Part shown: one piece after another, positions 52,466 through 62,350 of the stretch | Numbering within the stretch: the stretch's first letter is position 1 | How the letters are laid out: each line of letters starts with the position of its first letter | Source of the DNA: Glycomyces sp. NRRL B-16210 | GTDB taxonomy: Bacteria; Actinomycetota; Actinomycetes; Mycobacteriales; Micromonosporaceae | Length of the DNA: 64,000 nucleotides | NCBI RefSeq assembly: GCF_000719515.1 | Contig: NZ_JOGR01000001.1 | Location: 1 to 64,000 of the forward strand | Reading direction: 5' to 3' | Notes under the pieces: model-generated | The model's input: only the letters and a program-made list of their open reading frames with translations | Databases searched by the model: none | What the model was told of the DNA's origin: nothing | Program-made: the position numbers and the translations under genes

Positions 52466-54535
52466 ATGGGTGAAACCAACTCGGCGACGATGCTGTTCGG
52501 GCTCGTCGCCCTCGCGCTACTGATCGTCGGACTGCTGGTGATGATCATCCGGCTGTACCGGAAGGTCGCGCCCGGCCAGGCCCTGGTCGTCACCAAGCTG
52601 CGGAACCGGAAGGTCTCCTTCACCTCGGCCCTGGTGCTGCCGATCATCCACCGCGCCGAGTACATGGACATCTCGGTCAAGACCATCGAGATCAACCGGG
52701 CGGGCAAGGACGGCCTGATCTGCCAGGACAACATCCGCGCCGACATCTCGATCACCTTCTTCGTGCGCGTCAACGCGACCGTGGACGACGTCATCAACGT
52801 CGCCGGCGCGATCGGCACCAAGCGCGCCTCGGACCAGGACACGCTCCAGGAGCTGTTCAACGCCAAGTTCTCCGAGGCGGTCAAGACCGTCGGCAAGCAG
52901 CTCGACTTCACCGACCTGTACACCAACCGCGACGAGTTCCGCGACCGGATCATCCACATCATCGGGACCGACCTCAACGGCTACTCGCTCGAGGACGCCG
53001 CGATCGACTACCTCGAGCAGACCCCGCTCGACAGCCTCGACCCGCAGAACATCCTCGACGCGCAGGGCATCCGCAAGATCACCGAGCTGACCGCCCGCGA
53101 AGCGGTCACCACCAACGAGCACCGCCGCCACGAGGAGAAGGAGCTCAAGCGCCAGAACGTCGAGGCCCGCGAGGCCGTGCTCGAACTCGAGCGCCGCGAG
53201 GCCGAGGCCGAGATCCGCCAGCAGCGCGAGATCGAGACCCTCCGGGCCCGCGAGAGCGCCGAGGTCCAGAAGGTCCAGGCCGAAGAGCGCCTGAAGTCCG
53301 AGACGGCCCGCATCAAGACCGAAGAGGCCACCGGCGTCCAGCACGAGAACCGCCTGCGCGAGATCGCCGTCGCCGAGAAGAACCGCGAGCGCGTCATCGC
53401 CGTGGAGACCGAGCGCATCGAGAAGGACCGCATCCTCGAGGTCGTCGGCCGCGAGCGCGAGGAGGAACTCGCCCGCATCGCCGCCAACAAGGAGCTCGAA
53501 GCCCAGAAGCGCGACATCGCCGACGTCATCCGCGAGCGCATCGCCGTGGAGAAGACCGTCGCCGAGCAGGAAGAGGGCATCAAGCGCCTGCGCGCGACCG
53601 AAGAGGCCGAGCGCGAGCGCCAGCGCGTCATCATCCTCGCCGAGGCCGAGGCCCAGGAAGGCCTGGTCAAGGACATCAAAGCCGCCGAGGCCGCCGAGGC
53701 CGCCTCCAAGCACCTCGCCCGCCAGCGACTCACCGAGGCCGAGGCCGCCCAGCAGGCCGCCGAGCTCGAAGCCCGCGCCAAGATCCGCCAGGCCGAAGGG
53801 GACCAGGCCATCGCCGCCGCCCCGGGCCTCGCCGAGGTCCAGGTCCGCGAGGCCGAGGCCGACGCGATCGAGAAGGGCGGACTCGCCGAGGCCAAGGCCG
53901 CCGAGGCCAAGGGCCTGGCCGAGGCCGAGGCGCAGACCGCCATCGGCCGCGCCGAGGCCAGCGCCACCGCCGCGAAGGGCACCGCCGAGGCGAACGCCCT
54001 GCGCGAGAAGCTCGTCGCCGAGTCCATCGGGCTCACCGACAAGGCCGCCGCGATGGACGCCCTGTCCGAGGCCTCCCGCGAGCACGAGGAGTACCGCCTC
54101 CGCCTGGAGATGGAGAAGGACCTGCGCGGCGCCGAGATCGACGCCCGCCGCTCCATCGCCGAGCAGCAGGCGAGCATCATCGCCGCGGGCCTGTCGAAGG
54201 CCGACATCTCGCTGGTCGGCGGCGACACCCAGTTCTTCGACCGGGTCGTCGGCGCGATCGGCTACGGCAAGGCCGTCGACGGCTTCGTCGCCAACTCCGA
54301 GGTGGCCCAGTCCGTGGCCGCCTCGTGGGGCAACGGCTCGACCTCGTTCGCCGAGGACCTCAAGGGCGTGCTCGCCGGGGTCGGCACCGAGGACGTGAAG
54401 AACCTGACCGTCTCCGCCGCGCTCGTCAAGCTCATGCAGGGCGGCGGCGACCACGACGTCCTGTCGGGCCTGCTCGGCAAGGCCAAGGAGTTGGGCGTCG
54501 CCGAGAAGCCCGCCTACGAGATCGCCGCGAAGTAG
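52466..54535 (+). CDS. Flotillin (YqiK-like SPFH protein)
   Basis: A 689-residue flotillin. One membrane helix (about 8-30), an SPFH/band-7 domain (about 32-200, with GQALVVTKLRNRKVSF and ISITFFVRVNATVDDV), then a coiled coil of about 350 residues rich in Glu, Ala and Arg, ending with a mixed C-terminal domain (about 570-689). Flotillins form oligomeric membrane scaffolds. The ATG at 52466 has AGGAA eight bases before it. It sits between the YqiJ-like gene and the giant ATPase. Confidence 0.9.
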   Translation: MGETNSATMLFGLVALALLIVGLLVMIIRLYRKVAPGQALVVTKLRNRKVSFTSALVLPIIHRAEYMDISVKTIEINRAGKDGLICQDNIRADISITFFVRVNATVDDVINVAGAIGTKRASDQDTLQELFNAKFSEAVKTVGKQLDFTDLYTNRDEFRDRIIHIIGTDLNGYSLEDAAIDYLEQTPLDSLDPQNILDAQGIRKITELTAREAVTTNEHRRHEEKELKRQNVEAREAVLELERREAEAEIRQQREIETLRARESAEVQKVQAEERLKSETARIKTEEATGVQHENRLREIAVAEKNRERVIAVETERIEKDRILEVVGREREEELARIAANKELEAQKRDIADVIRERIAVEKTVAEQEEGIKRLRATEEAERERQRVIILAEAEAQEGLVKDIKAAEAAEAASKHLARQRLTEAEAAQQAAELEARAKIRQAEGDQAIAAAPGLAEVQVREAEADAIEKGGLAEAKAAEAKGLAEAEAQTAIGRAEASATAAKGTAEANALREKLVAESIGLTDKAAAMDALSEASREHEEYRLRLEMEKDLRGAEIDARRSIAEQQASIIAAGLSKADISLVGGDTQFFDRVVGAIGYGKAVDGFVANSEVAQSVAASWGNGSTSFAEDLKGVLAGVGTEDVKNLTVSAALVKLMQGGGDHDVLSGLLGKAKELGVAEKPAYEIAAK

Positions 54536-54670
54536 ACCGCGCCCGGGACCGCGAACCCACCGGGGTTCGCGGTCCCGCCGCAGGTCGCGCCCCCCGCCGG
54601 GGCGACGCCGCGTCCAGGGCGCGGCGGCCCCGAGACCAGAGCCCGCTGACAACCACTCCCAGGGGAACCC

Positions 54671-57600
54671 ATGGCCGATGTGAAGACCGCCGCCGCCGAC
54701 GCCGCAGAAGCGGCCGCCCCCGATGCCGCGGCCGCCGCCGAAAGCGCCTCCCTCGACGTCGGCACCTACGAGGTCCTCTCCAGCCGCCTCGCCGACTACG
54801 CGGCCGAACTCACCGCGCGGGCCGAGGCGCTCAACGGCGCCCGCACCGACGCGTTCGGCTCCACCGGGCTCGGCCTCCTGGGCACCACCCGCATCCGCAC
54901 GGCCAACAACTGCGTCCCGCGGGACATGGCCCGCGTCGGCGACCGCCTCCTCTTCGGCTACAACGTCCACATGGGACTCAAGTCCCAGACCGACGTCGCC
55001 GACGTGTTCGCCCTCCACGACCTCGTCAAGAAGGACGGCGACGGCACCACCTCCTTCTCCTTCAGCGAGGTAACCGAACCGGGTCATCTGTTCGACGACG
55101 CCCGCTTCACCGCCGACTTCCACGAGATGTACCGCTACTACCGCACCACCGAGCTGCTCCAGGTGCGCGAGGTCGACACGCGGCTCCTGGCGATCTTCCG
55201 CATCGGCGAGCAGCTCGCCGACCAGCGCGTCCTGCGCTGGCAGACCCACCCCGACGGCAGGGCCGAGTACATGGACGCGCGCGGCGACGCCGACGCGGTC
55301 TGGCCCGAGCCCTACGACTTCGAGTGGACCGAGACCACCCGCGAGCACCACGTCACCGGCCGCCACCCGCACGTGTCCATCGAGGACGAGATCTTCGTGG
55401 AGTGCATCGGCGGCGACCTCACCGTCAAGATCGAGGACAACACCGACTCCGGCGAGGGCCTCTACTCCGAGCCGGTCGCCGAGCCCCTCCAGTCCCTCGC
55501 CGACGCCGAGATCGCCTACGCGCGCATCGGGCCGCTCATCCTGCTGCGGATCCTCCCCTACAAGGAGACCGTCACCCGCTACCTCGTGTACAACACGCGC
55601 ACCGCCACCATCGTGCGGGCCGACGCGATCGGTGCCGCGTGCCGGCGCCTGCCCGAGGACCACGGCATCATCTTCCCCGGCGGCTACTACCTCAACGAGG
55701 GCAAGCTCAAGACCTTCGACCAGGACACCGAGGACCTGCGCTTCAAGCGGGTCATCCGCTCGCCCAACGGCGAGGACGTCCTCTACGTCTTCCACCACGA
55801 GGCCGAGGGCCGCTCGCTGCTGCTGCCGTACAACGTCATCCGCAAGGAAGTCGCGGCGCCGATGACCGTCCACGGCTACGCGATCTTCGACGACGGCACC
55901 CTCGTCGCCTTCCGCTTCACCGGCGAGGAGGCCACGCGCGTCCACCCCGTGCAGATCTGGGCCACCCCGTTCGTCTCCGAGGCCCACGCCGCCGCCCAGG
56001 AGTCGGGCGACACGCCCATCCACCGCATCGGCAACGCCGAGGCGGTGCGCGCGGTCTCCGACACGCTCTCGGTCGCCCGCATGGTCCGCGAGATGGAGCC
56101 GGCCCAGGCGGTCTTCGAAGCGCTCATCAGCGCGGCGACCCGCTGCCTCGACGACTACCCCTGGCTCGGCGACGAGGGCCTGTACGCCCTCGACGAGACG
56201 CTGCGGCAGGTCCGCGACACCGCCGAGTCGGTCCTCGACGAGTACGCCACCGTCTCCGAGCTGACCGGCGAGGCCCAGAAGGCCCTCGACCAGGCCCGCA
56301 CCGACACCGTCCGGCTGCTGCGCCGCGCCCGCGGCGAGGCCCCCAAGTCCGCCGAGCAGTGGGTGGACCTCCTCACCGAGCTGCGCGGCGCCGGCGGCCA
56401 CCTCGTGACCCTCCGCGAGGTCCGCTACATCGACCTCGCCGGGATCGACGCGCTCGCCGCCGACGTCTCCGAGACCCTCGACTCCACCGGCCGGCGGGCC
56501 GTGGCCTTCCTCGAACGCGAGGACGCCTTCACCGCCTACTTCGAGCAGATCGCCGACCTCGAGCGCAAGGCCGAGACGATCGAGACCGTCGCCGAGTCGA
56601 CCCCGCTCCTCGACGACCTCGACGCCCGCCAGCGGGGCCTGGAGACCCTCACCGAAGTGGTCGCCACCCTGGAGATCGGCGACGCCGTGGTGCGCACCGC
56701 GATCCTCGGGCGCGTCTCCGAAGTGCTCGCCGCCGTCAACCGCGCCCGCGCGACGTTGGCCGCGCGCCGCCGCGAACTGGCCGTCGGCGAAGGCCGCGCC
56801 GAGTTCGCCGCCGAGTTCGCGCTCCTGGGGCAGTCGGTGACGGCCGCGATCAGCGCCGCCGACACGCCCGCGGCCTGCGACGAGCAGCTGGGCCGGCTCC
56901 TGCTCACCGTCGAGAACCTCGAGACGCGCTTCGCCGACTTCGACGAGTTCCTCACCCAGCTCGCCGACAAGCGCACCGACGTCTACGAGGCGTTCTCCTC
57001 GCGCAAGCAGCACCTGCTCGACGAGGCCGCCCGCCGCGCCGAGCAGCTCGCCGCCTCCGCCGACCGCATCCTCGAAGCCGTCGCCCGCCGCACCGCGACC
57101 CTCGACTCGCTGGACGCGGTCAACACCTACTTCGCGACCGACCCGATGGTCGAGCGCCTCCGCAAGGTCATCGCCGAGCTGCGCGACCTCGACGACACCG
57201 TCCGCGCCGAGGAGATCACCGGGCGCATCGCCGCCGCCCGCGCCGAGGCCGGGCGGGCCCTGACCGACCGGCTCGACCTGTTCGACGGCGACGCCATCAA
57301 GTTCGGCGAGCACCGCATCCCGATCAACACCCAGCCGCTCGACCTCACCCTCGTGCCCTCGGGCGACTCGCTCGCGTTCTCGCTCACCGGCACCGACTAC
57401 CGGCACGTGGTCGAGGACCCCGGATTCAACGACACCCGCCCGTACTGGCAGCAGTTCCTGGCCTCGGAGAACCCGACGGTGTACCGCTCGGAGCACCTGG
57501 CCGCCTCGCTCCTGGCCGAGCACGGCCCCGCGAAGCTCCTCGCCGAGGACCTGCCGAAGTTCGTCTCCGCCGCCGCGTCCGAACGCTACGACGAGGGCTA

Positions 57601-59623
57601 CGAGCGCGGCGTCCACGACGCCGACGCCGCCGCGATCCTCGCCGAGGCCCTGCGCCTCTACGCCGCCTCCGGACTCCTGCGCTACCGCTCGGCCGAGCGT
57701 GCCGCCGCCCAGCTCTACTGGGGCCACGGCATCCCCAAGGAGGAGCGGATCGCGATCCGCACCCAGGCGCGCTCGCTCGCGCGGGCCCGCGCCGTCTTCG
57801 GCCGCACCGACGCCCTCGCCGAACTCGGCGCCGACATGGGCGCGGCCATCGGCGACTACCTCGCCGGCAGCCTCCCCTCCCTCCAGGTCGACGCCGACCT
57901 CGCCGGGGAGTACCTCGTGGAGGAACTCGCCGACCCCACCGGCGGCTTCGCCGTCTCCCAGCGGGCCCGCGCCCTCCTGGCCGCGTTCGAACGCCAGGTC
58001 GGCCCCGGCGCGAAGGCCGACTTCGAATCGGACCTGCGCGCCCTCGACGACGACATGGCGTCCAAATGGGAACTCGCCGCGGTGTGGCTGGAGTCGTTCC
58101 TGCGCCGCTCCGACGACCCCGAACCGGCCTTTGACGAGGCCGACCTCCCCGAGGCGCTCGCGGTGCTCCTGGCCGGCGTCGACGGCTACGACGTCACCGC
58201 CGAACTCTCCAGCCGCGTCACCGGCCTGCTCGGCACGCACGCGCGGATCGACAACCGGGTCCTGCCGCTGCGACTGGACGAGTTCCTCGCCCGCACCGGG
58301 CACTTCCGCCGAGTGGTCCTGCCCGGCTACCGCGCCTACCAGCGGCGCCGGGCCGACCTGGTCGAGGCGCACCGCCGCACGCTGCGCATCGAGGAGTTCA
58401 AGCCCAAGACGATGGCCGGGTTCGTGCGCAACCAGCTCATCGACGACGTCTACCTGCCGCTCATCGGCTCGAACCTCGCCAAGCAGATCGGCGCCGGCTC
58501 GGGCGACGCGCGGCGCACCGACCAGTCGGGGATGCTCATGCTCATCTCCCCGCCCGGCTACGGCAAGACCACGCTCATGGAGTACGTCGCCGACCGGCTC
58601 GGGATGCTCCTGGTCAAGGTGAACGGCCCGTCGCTGGGCCACGAGACGGTGTCGGTCGACCCGGCCGACGCGCCGAACGCGACCGCCCGCGCCGAGGTCG
58701 AGAAGATCAACTTCGCGCTCGAGGCGGGCAACAACGTCCTGCTGTACCTCGACGACATCCAGCACACCAACACCGAACTGCTCCAGAAGTTCATCTCGCT
58801 GTGCGACGCGCAGCGCAAGATGGAGGGCGTCTGGAACGGGCGCACCCGCACCTACGACCTGCGCGGGAAGCGCTTCGCGGTGTGCATGGCCGGGAACCCG
58901 TACACCGAGGCCGGGCAGCGGTTCCGCATCCCCGACATGCTCGCCAACCGCGCCGACGTGTGGAACCTCGGCGACGTCCTGTCCGGACGCGACGAGGTGT
59001 TCGCCCAGTCCTACATCGAGAACGCCCTCACCTCGAACCGGGTGACCGCGCCGCTGGCCGGGCGCGAGCGGGCCGACACGCAGCTGCTCATCCGCATCGC
59101 CAACGGCGACCCGACGGCCGCGCCGGAGGCCCTGCGCCACCCGTACTCGGCCGGGGAGCTCGACCAGATCCTGTCGGTGCTGCGCAAACTCGTGCACGTC
59201 CAGAAGACGGTGCTGGCCAACAACCTCGCGTACATCGCCTCGGCCGCGACCGACGACGCCTCGCGCACCGAGCCGCCGTTCCTGCTTCAAGGCTCCTACC
59301 GGAACATGGGCCGGCTCACCGAGCGCGTGGTGCCGGTGATGAACGACGAGGAGCTCGAAGCGGTCATCGACGACCACTACGCGGGCGAGGCCCAGACGCT
59401 CGCTTCGGGCGCGGAGGCGAACCTGCTCAAGCTCGCGGAGCTGCGCGGGCGCCTGACCGAGGAGCGCGCGGCGCGCTGGGAGGCGGTCAAGGAGGCCTTC
59501 CGCCGCGAGCAGACCCTGGGCGGATCGAACGACGACCCGATGTCCCGAGCCGTAGGAGCGATCACCCTCCTCTCGGACCGAGTGGCAGGCATCGAAACGG
59601 CCCTCAACCGCCGGGACGCATAG
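54671..59623 (+). CDS. Giant AAA ATPase with DUF3686-like N-terminus ('DNA repair ATPase' type)
   Basis: A 1650-residue protein. Residues 30-440 correspond to the N-terminal region of proteins annotated as DNA repair ATPase with DUF3686 (GLGLLGTTRIRTANNCVPRD and GGYYLNEGKLKTFDQD). A long helical, coiled-coil part covers about 470-870, and a AAA domain lies near 1250-1500 with Walker A PPGYGKTT (about 1294-1301) and Walker B LLYLDDI near 1357. The family is often encoded with flotillin and YqiJ-like proteins, as here. The role is unknown; DNA repair is only an annotation. ATG with AGGGGAA seven bases upstream. Confidence 0.8.
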   Translation: MADVKTAAADAAEAAAPDAAAAAESASLDVGTYEVLSSRLADYAAELTARAEALNGARTDAFGSTGLGLLGTTRIRTANNCVPRDMARVGDRLLFGYNVHMGLKSQTDVADVFALHDLVKKDGDGTTSFSFSEVTEPGHLFDDARFTADFHEMYRYYRTTELLQVREVDTRLLAIFRIGEQLADQRVLRWQTHPDGRAEYMDARGDADAVWPEPYDFEWTETTREHHVTGRHPHVSIEDEIFVECIGGDLTVKIEDNTDSGEGLYSEPVAEPLQSLADAEIAYARIGPLILLRILPYKETVTRYLVYNTRTATIVRADAIGAACRRLPEDHGIIFPGGYYLNEGKLKTFDQDTEDLRFKRVIRSPNGEDVLYVFHHEAEGRSLLLPYNVIRKEVAAPMTVHGYAIFDDGTLVAFRFTGEEATRVHPVQIWATPFVSEAHAAAQESGDTPIHRIGNAEAVRAVSDTLSVARMVREMEPAQAVFEALISAATRCLDDYPWLGDEGLYALDETLRQVRDTAESVLDEYATVSELTGEAQKALDQARTDTVRLLRRARGEAPKSAEQWVDLLTELRGAGGHLVTLREVRYIDLAGIDALAADVSETLDSTGRRAVAFLEREDAFTAYFEQIADLERKAETIETVAESTPLLDDLDARQRGLETLTEVVATLEIGDAVVRTAILGRVSEVLAAVNRARATLAARRRELAVGEGRAEFAAEFALLGQSVTAAISAADTPAACDEQLGRLLLTVENLETRFADFDEFLTQLADKRTDVYEAFSSRKQHLLDEAARRAEQLAASADRILEAVARRTATLDSLDAVNTYFATDPMVERLRKVIAELRDLDDTVRAEEITGRIAAARAEAGRALTDRLDLFDGDAIKFGEHRIPINTQPLDLTLVPSGDSLAFSLTGTDYRHVVEDPGFNDTRPYWQQFLASENPTVYRSEHLAASLLAEHGPAKLLAEDLPKFVSAAASERYDEGYERGVHDADAAAILAEALRLYAASGLLRYRSAERAAAQLYWGHGIPKEERIAIRTQARSLARARAVFGRTDALAELGADMGAAIGDYLAGSLPSLQVDADLAGEYLVEELADPTGGFAVSQRARALLAAFERQVGPGAKADFESDLRALDDDMASKWELAAVWLESFLRRSDDPEPAFDEADLPEALAVLLAGVDGYDVTAELSSRVTGLLGTHARIDNRVLPLRLDEFLARTGHFRRVVLPGYRAYQRRRADLVEAHRRTLRIEEFKPKTMAGFVRNQLIDDVYLPLIGSNLAKQIGAGSGDARRTDQSGMLMLISPPGYGKTTLMEYVADRLGMLLVKVNGPSLGHETVSVDPADAPNATARAEVEKINFALEAGNNVLLYLDDIQHTNTELLQKFISLCDAQRKMEGVWNGRTRTYDLRGKRFAVCMAGNPYTEAGQRFRIPDMLANRADVWNLGDVLSGRDEVFAQSYIENALTSNRVTAPLAGRERADTQLLIRIANGDPTAAPEALRHPYSAGELDQILSVLRKLVHVQKTVLANNLAYIASAATDDASRTEPPFLLQGSYRNMGRLTERVVPVMNDEELEAVIDDHYAGEAQTLASGAEANLLKLAELRGRLTEERAARWEAVKEAFRREQTLGGSNDDPMSRAVGAITLLSDRVAGIETALNRRDA

Positions 59624-59744
59624 CGAACCGAACTCCCGCGAACGACGGCCATCGCGATCGTTCACCGAAACGCCGTAGTCGCCGACACCCCGGCCGCCTT
59701 TGCCAGGCGGCCGGGAAGCGGCGGTCGACCTCGGCGACCGGGAA

Positions 59745-60464
59745 TCACTCGGTGGGCAGTCGCGCGAGCACCAGGTCGGCGACTTCGGCGGTCACCGCTT
59801 CAGCCCACGCCTCCATGTCACGATCGGTGTCGGCGGTGCCGAGGCCCACCGTGATCCTCAGCGACAGGTTGCCGTAGTCCCCGTCGAAATCGGTAGTTAG
59901 CTGTTGGCCCTCTATGGTGTCCGAGCAGAGCCAGAGCGTCTCGGCGTCGCGGAAGCAGTCGCCTCCCGGTCCTGCCCCGGGGTACAGATTCCATTCGTCG
60001 AAACGCCATCCGTCGAACGATGCCGGCCCGACGACACCGGTGTCCACCTCGCGAATGTCGAGCAGGGCGTCGTCAATCATCACGGAGATGCCGACTTCAA
60101 CGACGTCGGAGGTCACCCGCTCCGTTCCGTCCTCGTTCTGCCGGGCGAGATACGAGCATTCGGCGTGGTGGCGGTTTGCGGCGGTGTCGGGATAGAACGA
60201 GCGTTGTTCTTCGTACCGGTAGCTGCCGTCGAAGTCGTTCGACTCCATGCCGATCACCTCCTCGACCTCCGGACACGGGTGCATGTCCTCCTCGTACACG
60301 AAGATCACGGGCGGCGGCAGCGGCGACGCGGAGGGGGAGGGCTCGGTGGACTCCACGACGGGTTGCGTCTCGTCGTCGCTGTCGCCGCCGATCGAATACG
60401 CGATGAGCCATCCGGCGACGAACAGCCCGATGACGGAGATGACTACGGCCTGGATGCGGGACAT
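59745..60464 (-). CDS. Single-pass membrane protein with external domain
   Basis: A 239-residue protein with one N-terminal membrane helix (about 5-25), a Ser/Pro linker and an external domain holding four Cys (MHPCPEV, AECSYLA, GDCFRD, WLCSDT), likely two disulfides. The layout and ending (AWAEAVTAEVADLVLARL) recall DUF3558-type actinobacterial envelope proteins, also seen at 6415 and 30740. It begins five bases after the WXG-like gene, so it is probably co-expressed with it. Confidence 0.65.
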   Translation of the reverse strand: MSRIQAVVISVIGLFVAGWLIAYSIGGDSDDETQPVVESTEPSPSASPLPPPVIFVYEEDMHPCPEVEEVIGMESNDFDGSYRYEEQRSFYPDTAANRHHAECSYLARQNEDGTERVTSDVVEVGISVMIDDALLDIREVDTGVVGPASFDGWRFDEWNLYPGAGPGGDCFRDAETLWLCSDTIEGQQLTTDFDGDYGNLSLRITVGLGTADTDRDMEAWAEAVTAEVADLVLARLPTE

Positions 60465-60469
60465 GGTGA

Positions 60470-61576
60470 TCAGTAGCCTCCGCTGGAGGCGTTGCGCCCG
60501 AAGTCGTAGAGTTCCAGGCACTCGCTCGCCACCCCGTTGACCTTCGATCGGGTCTCGGCGATCTTGTTCCGGTAGTACTCCTCCGCCACTTCCAGGTTGC
60601 GCGTCATCTTCAGGATCTCGGTGTGGACACTGGCCACGACCTGATCTGGAGAGAACTCGTACTCCGTCACCTCGACGGTCCAGGAGCTGACGAACTTGTT
60701 TCCGGACCAGCCCAGAAGCCGGAGTCCCGATCCGGCGACCTTGACGATCTTGTCGAGGTTTCCCACGGGAGTGAGCGCGATGATGTCACCGGTCATGCCC
60801 GCGAGCAGGCCGGTCGCGGTCGTGGAGTCCCAGAGCGTCCCCTCGACCAGATCGACCGAGTTCGTCACGGTCGCCGCGAGCCGGTCCGTACCCGCACCGA
60901 GCACCGCGAGGGAGGATTCGCGAAGCGTCCTGATGATCTCGGCTCGTATGAGGATGAAGTTGCCGAGGCAGATGACGATGGCGATGTGGTTGTTCAACGT
61001 GGGCAGGGCTGAGTCGACGTACCCGGCTTTGACCGTGTCCGCGGCGAAGCCCGTCCATTCGGCCAGCCACTGGTCCTCGTCGGCTCCTATGTCCGACACC
61101 ATCTCTTGGATCAGCGCCGACGGTTTCGACTGGTCGGCGTCCAATTCGATGATGGACTCCGGGTTGGCGGCGCCGAGCGCGAGGGCCGTCCGCTTGTAGC
61201 CCTCGTATGCCGCCTCCAGATTCGCGAGGTCGTGATCCGCGAATTTCGGGAGGGCTTTGAACAGCATGTTCCGGCTCGCCCATGCCCAGTCCTCGGCGCA
61301 GGCCAGGAGCGTACTGAAGCCGCAGCAGCTCGGAATCGATCCGTTCCGGCCGTCGTCGTACCATTTCAGGGCCTTGCAGCCGATGAAGTGGTCGACCAGG
61401 TCGGTGCCGGCTTCGAGGTGGTTCCAGGGCGGCTGGTAGTAGTGGCTGTAGACGCTGTAGGGCAGGGGAAGCGTGGTCTGGGTGGTGACCGCCCTGTAGA
61501 TCGCCTCCTGCCAGCGCTCGGTCAGGCCTTTGCAGAATGCGTTGAGTGCGGCTTCGAGATCGGCGGCGTGGGACAT
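60470..61576 (-). CDS. Large helical WXG-like protein
   Basis: A 368-residue protein with no signal peptide. EWTGFAADTVKAGYV near residue 173 is a WXG-type turn, flanked by long helices, and a hydrophobic segment near 195-215 follows. The N-terminal half has several Cys and Trp (SCCGFSTLLACAEDWAWA). The C-terminus is a charged helix. It overlaps the small upstream helical gene by one base, matching the EspC-like plus substrate arrangement of the region. Confidence 0.55.
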   Translation of the reverse strand: MSHAADLEAALNAFCKGLTERWQEAIYRAVTTQTTLPLPYSVYSHYYQPPWNHLEAGTDLVDHFIGCKALKWYDDGRNGSIPSCCGFSTLLACAEDWAWASRNMLFKALPKFADHDLANLEAAYEGYKRTALALGAANPESIIELDADQSKPSALIQEMVSDIGADEDQWLAEWTGFAADTVKAGYVDSALPTLNNHIAIVICLGNFILIRAEIIRTLRESSLAVLGAGTDRLAATVTNSVDLVEGTLWDSTTATGLLAGMTGDIIALTPVGNLDKIVKVAGSGLRLLGWSGNKFVSSWTVEVTEYEFSPDQVVASVHTEILKMTRNLEVAEEYYRNKIAETRSKVNGVASECLELYDFGRNASSGGY

Positions 61577-62046
61577 CAGCCTTCTCCGCTCAGCTCGGAT
61601 TCGTAGGCGAAGTCGTCCTTGCCGCCGTTGGCGGGAGCGTCGTCGGGCCGGTCGGTGGCCTCGGCCTCTTCGGCGGCGTCCCAGGAGTGGTCCGACTCGC
61701 CGATTCCGTAGGTCTCCATGTCCGCGAAGGCGACTTCGATGTCGTGTGCGGCGTCGGAGTCGGCGTCGTCGTAGGCGCGGAGGATCTCCTCGAGTTCGGC
61801 TCCGGCCACTTCATAGCGGCCCATCGTGGTCTTGACGTATTCGACCAGTTCATCGCGGAGAGCGACCAGGTCGGTGTCGGCGGCGGTCGGGACGCCGTCG
61901 GCGTCGCACAGGTCGGCGTCGCCGGTGAAGGTGTCGCCCAGCGCGGAGAGCACTACTTGATAGGCCTCCGAAGCCTGGTAGCTGCACCGGGCGAGTTTCG
62001 CCAGGGAGGCGTAGCTGACGGATGGATCCGAGTATCTTCCGGACAT
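61576..62046 (-). CDS. EspC-like helical protein with acidic tail
   Basis: A 156-residue helical protein (VSYASLAKLARCSYQASEAYQ, then LRDELVEYVKTTMGRYEVAG) with the heptad pattern of EspC/WXG partners and a 50-residue acidic tail with Trp (SDHSWDAAEEAE). ATG 62046 has GGAG eight bases upstream. Its stop overlaps the start of the WXG-like gene (TGATG), tying the pair together. Confidence 0.6.
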   Translation of the reverse strand: MSGRYSDPSVSYASLAKLARCSYQASEAYQVVLSALGDTFTGDADLCDADGVPTAADTDLVALRDELVEYVKTTMGRYEVAGAELEEILRAYDDADSDAAHDIEVAFADMETYGIGESDHSWDAAEEAEATDRPDDAPANGGKDDFAYESELSGEG

Positions 62047-62350
62047 GTGGGAACTCCAAGGGGGTCGAGTTCGTGAACGGGAGTGCACTCACCGTAGCAT
62101 GGCCGCGCTCCCACTTGGGTGAACGTTTTTCGGCGGTCCTATAGCGAGCGTTCGCGGTCGTGAGACCTCGATTTCCAGGCGGGTTTCCATGCTGCGGGCG
62201 GCTCGTGCGGTGGGGCGGTGTGCGTTCGGATTAAAGTCTCTCCGCTAGACGAACCAGGTACGACCACCCGGTACGCTTCAGAACTAAAGCTTGGCGCGTA
62301 GCCCGTAGTGCCCCTGCAAAGCCGTTAACCATCGAATAAGGGAGGTCCCC
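62047..62350. other. Divergent intergenic region
   Basis: Holds promoters for the minus-strand EspC-like operon and the plus-strand BRCT gene. Bases 62220-62345 are AT-richer (GGATTAAAGTCTC, CAGAACTAAAG, CATCGAATAAGGGAGG), consistent with a promoter for the BRCT gene, but no clear -10/-35 pair was fixed. No RNA gene was recognised. Confidence 0.35.

Noticed and set aside
52517..59665. 2382-residue open frame on the minus strand opposite the flotillin and AAA ATPase genes
   Set aside because: It is a GC-rich antisense shadow: its product is Gly/Val/Asp/Leu low-complexity without motifs, while the opposite strand carries clear SPFH and Walker motifs and proper ribosome sites.
62220..62330. Possible tRNA or small RNA before the BRCT gene
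   Set aside because: No cloverleaf stems or CCA-adjacent acceptor stem could be formed by eye; it is more likely promoter sequence.
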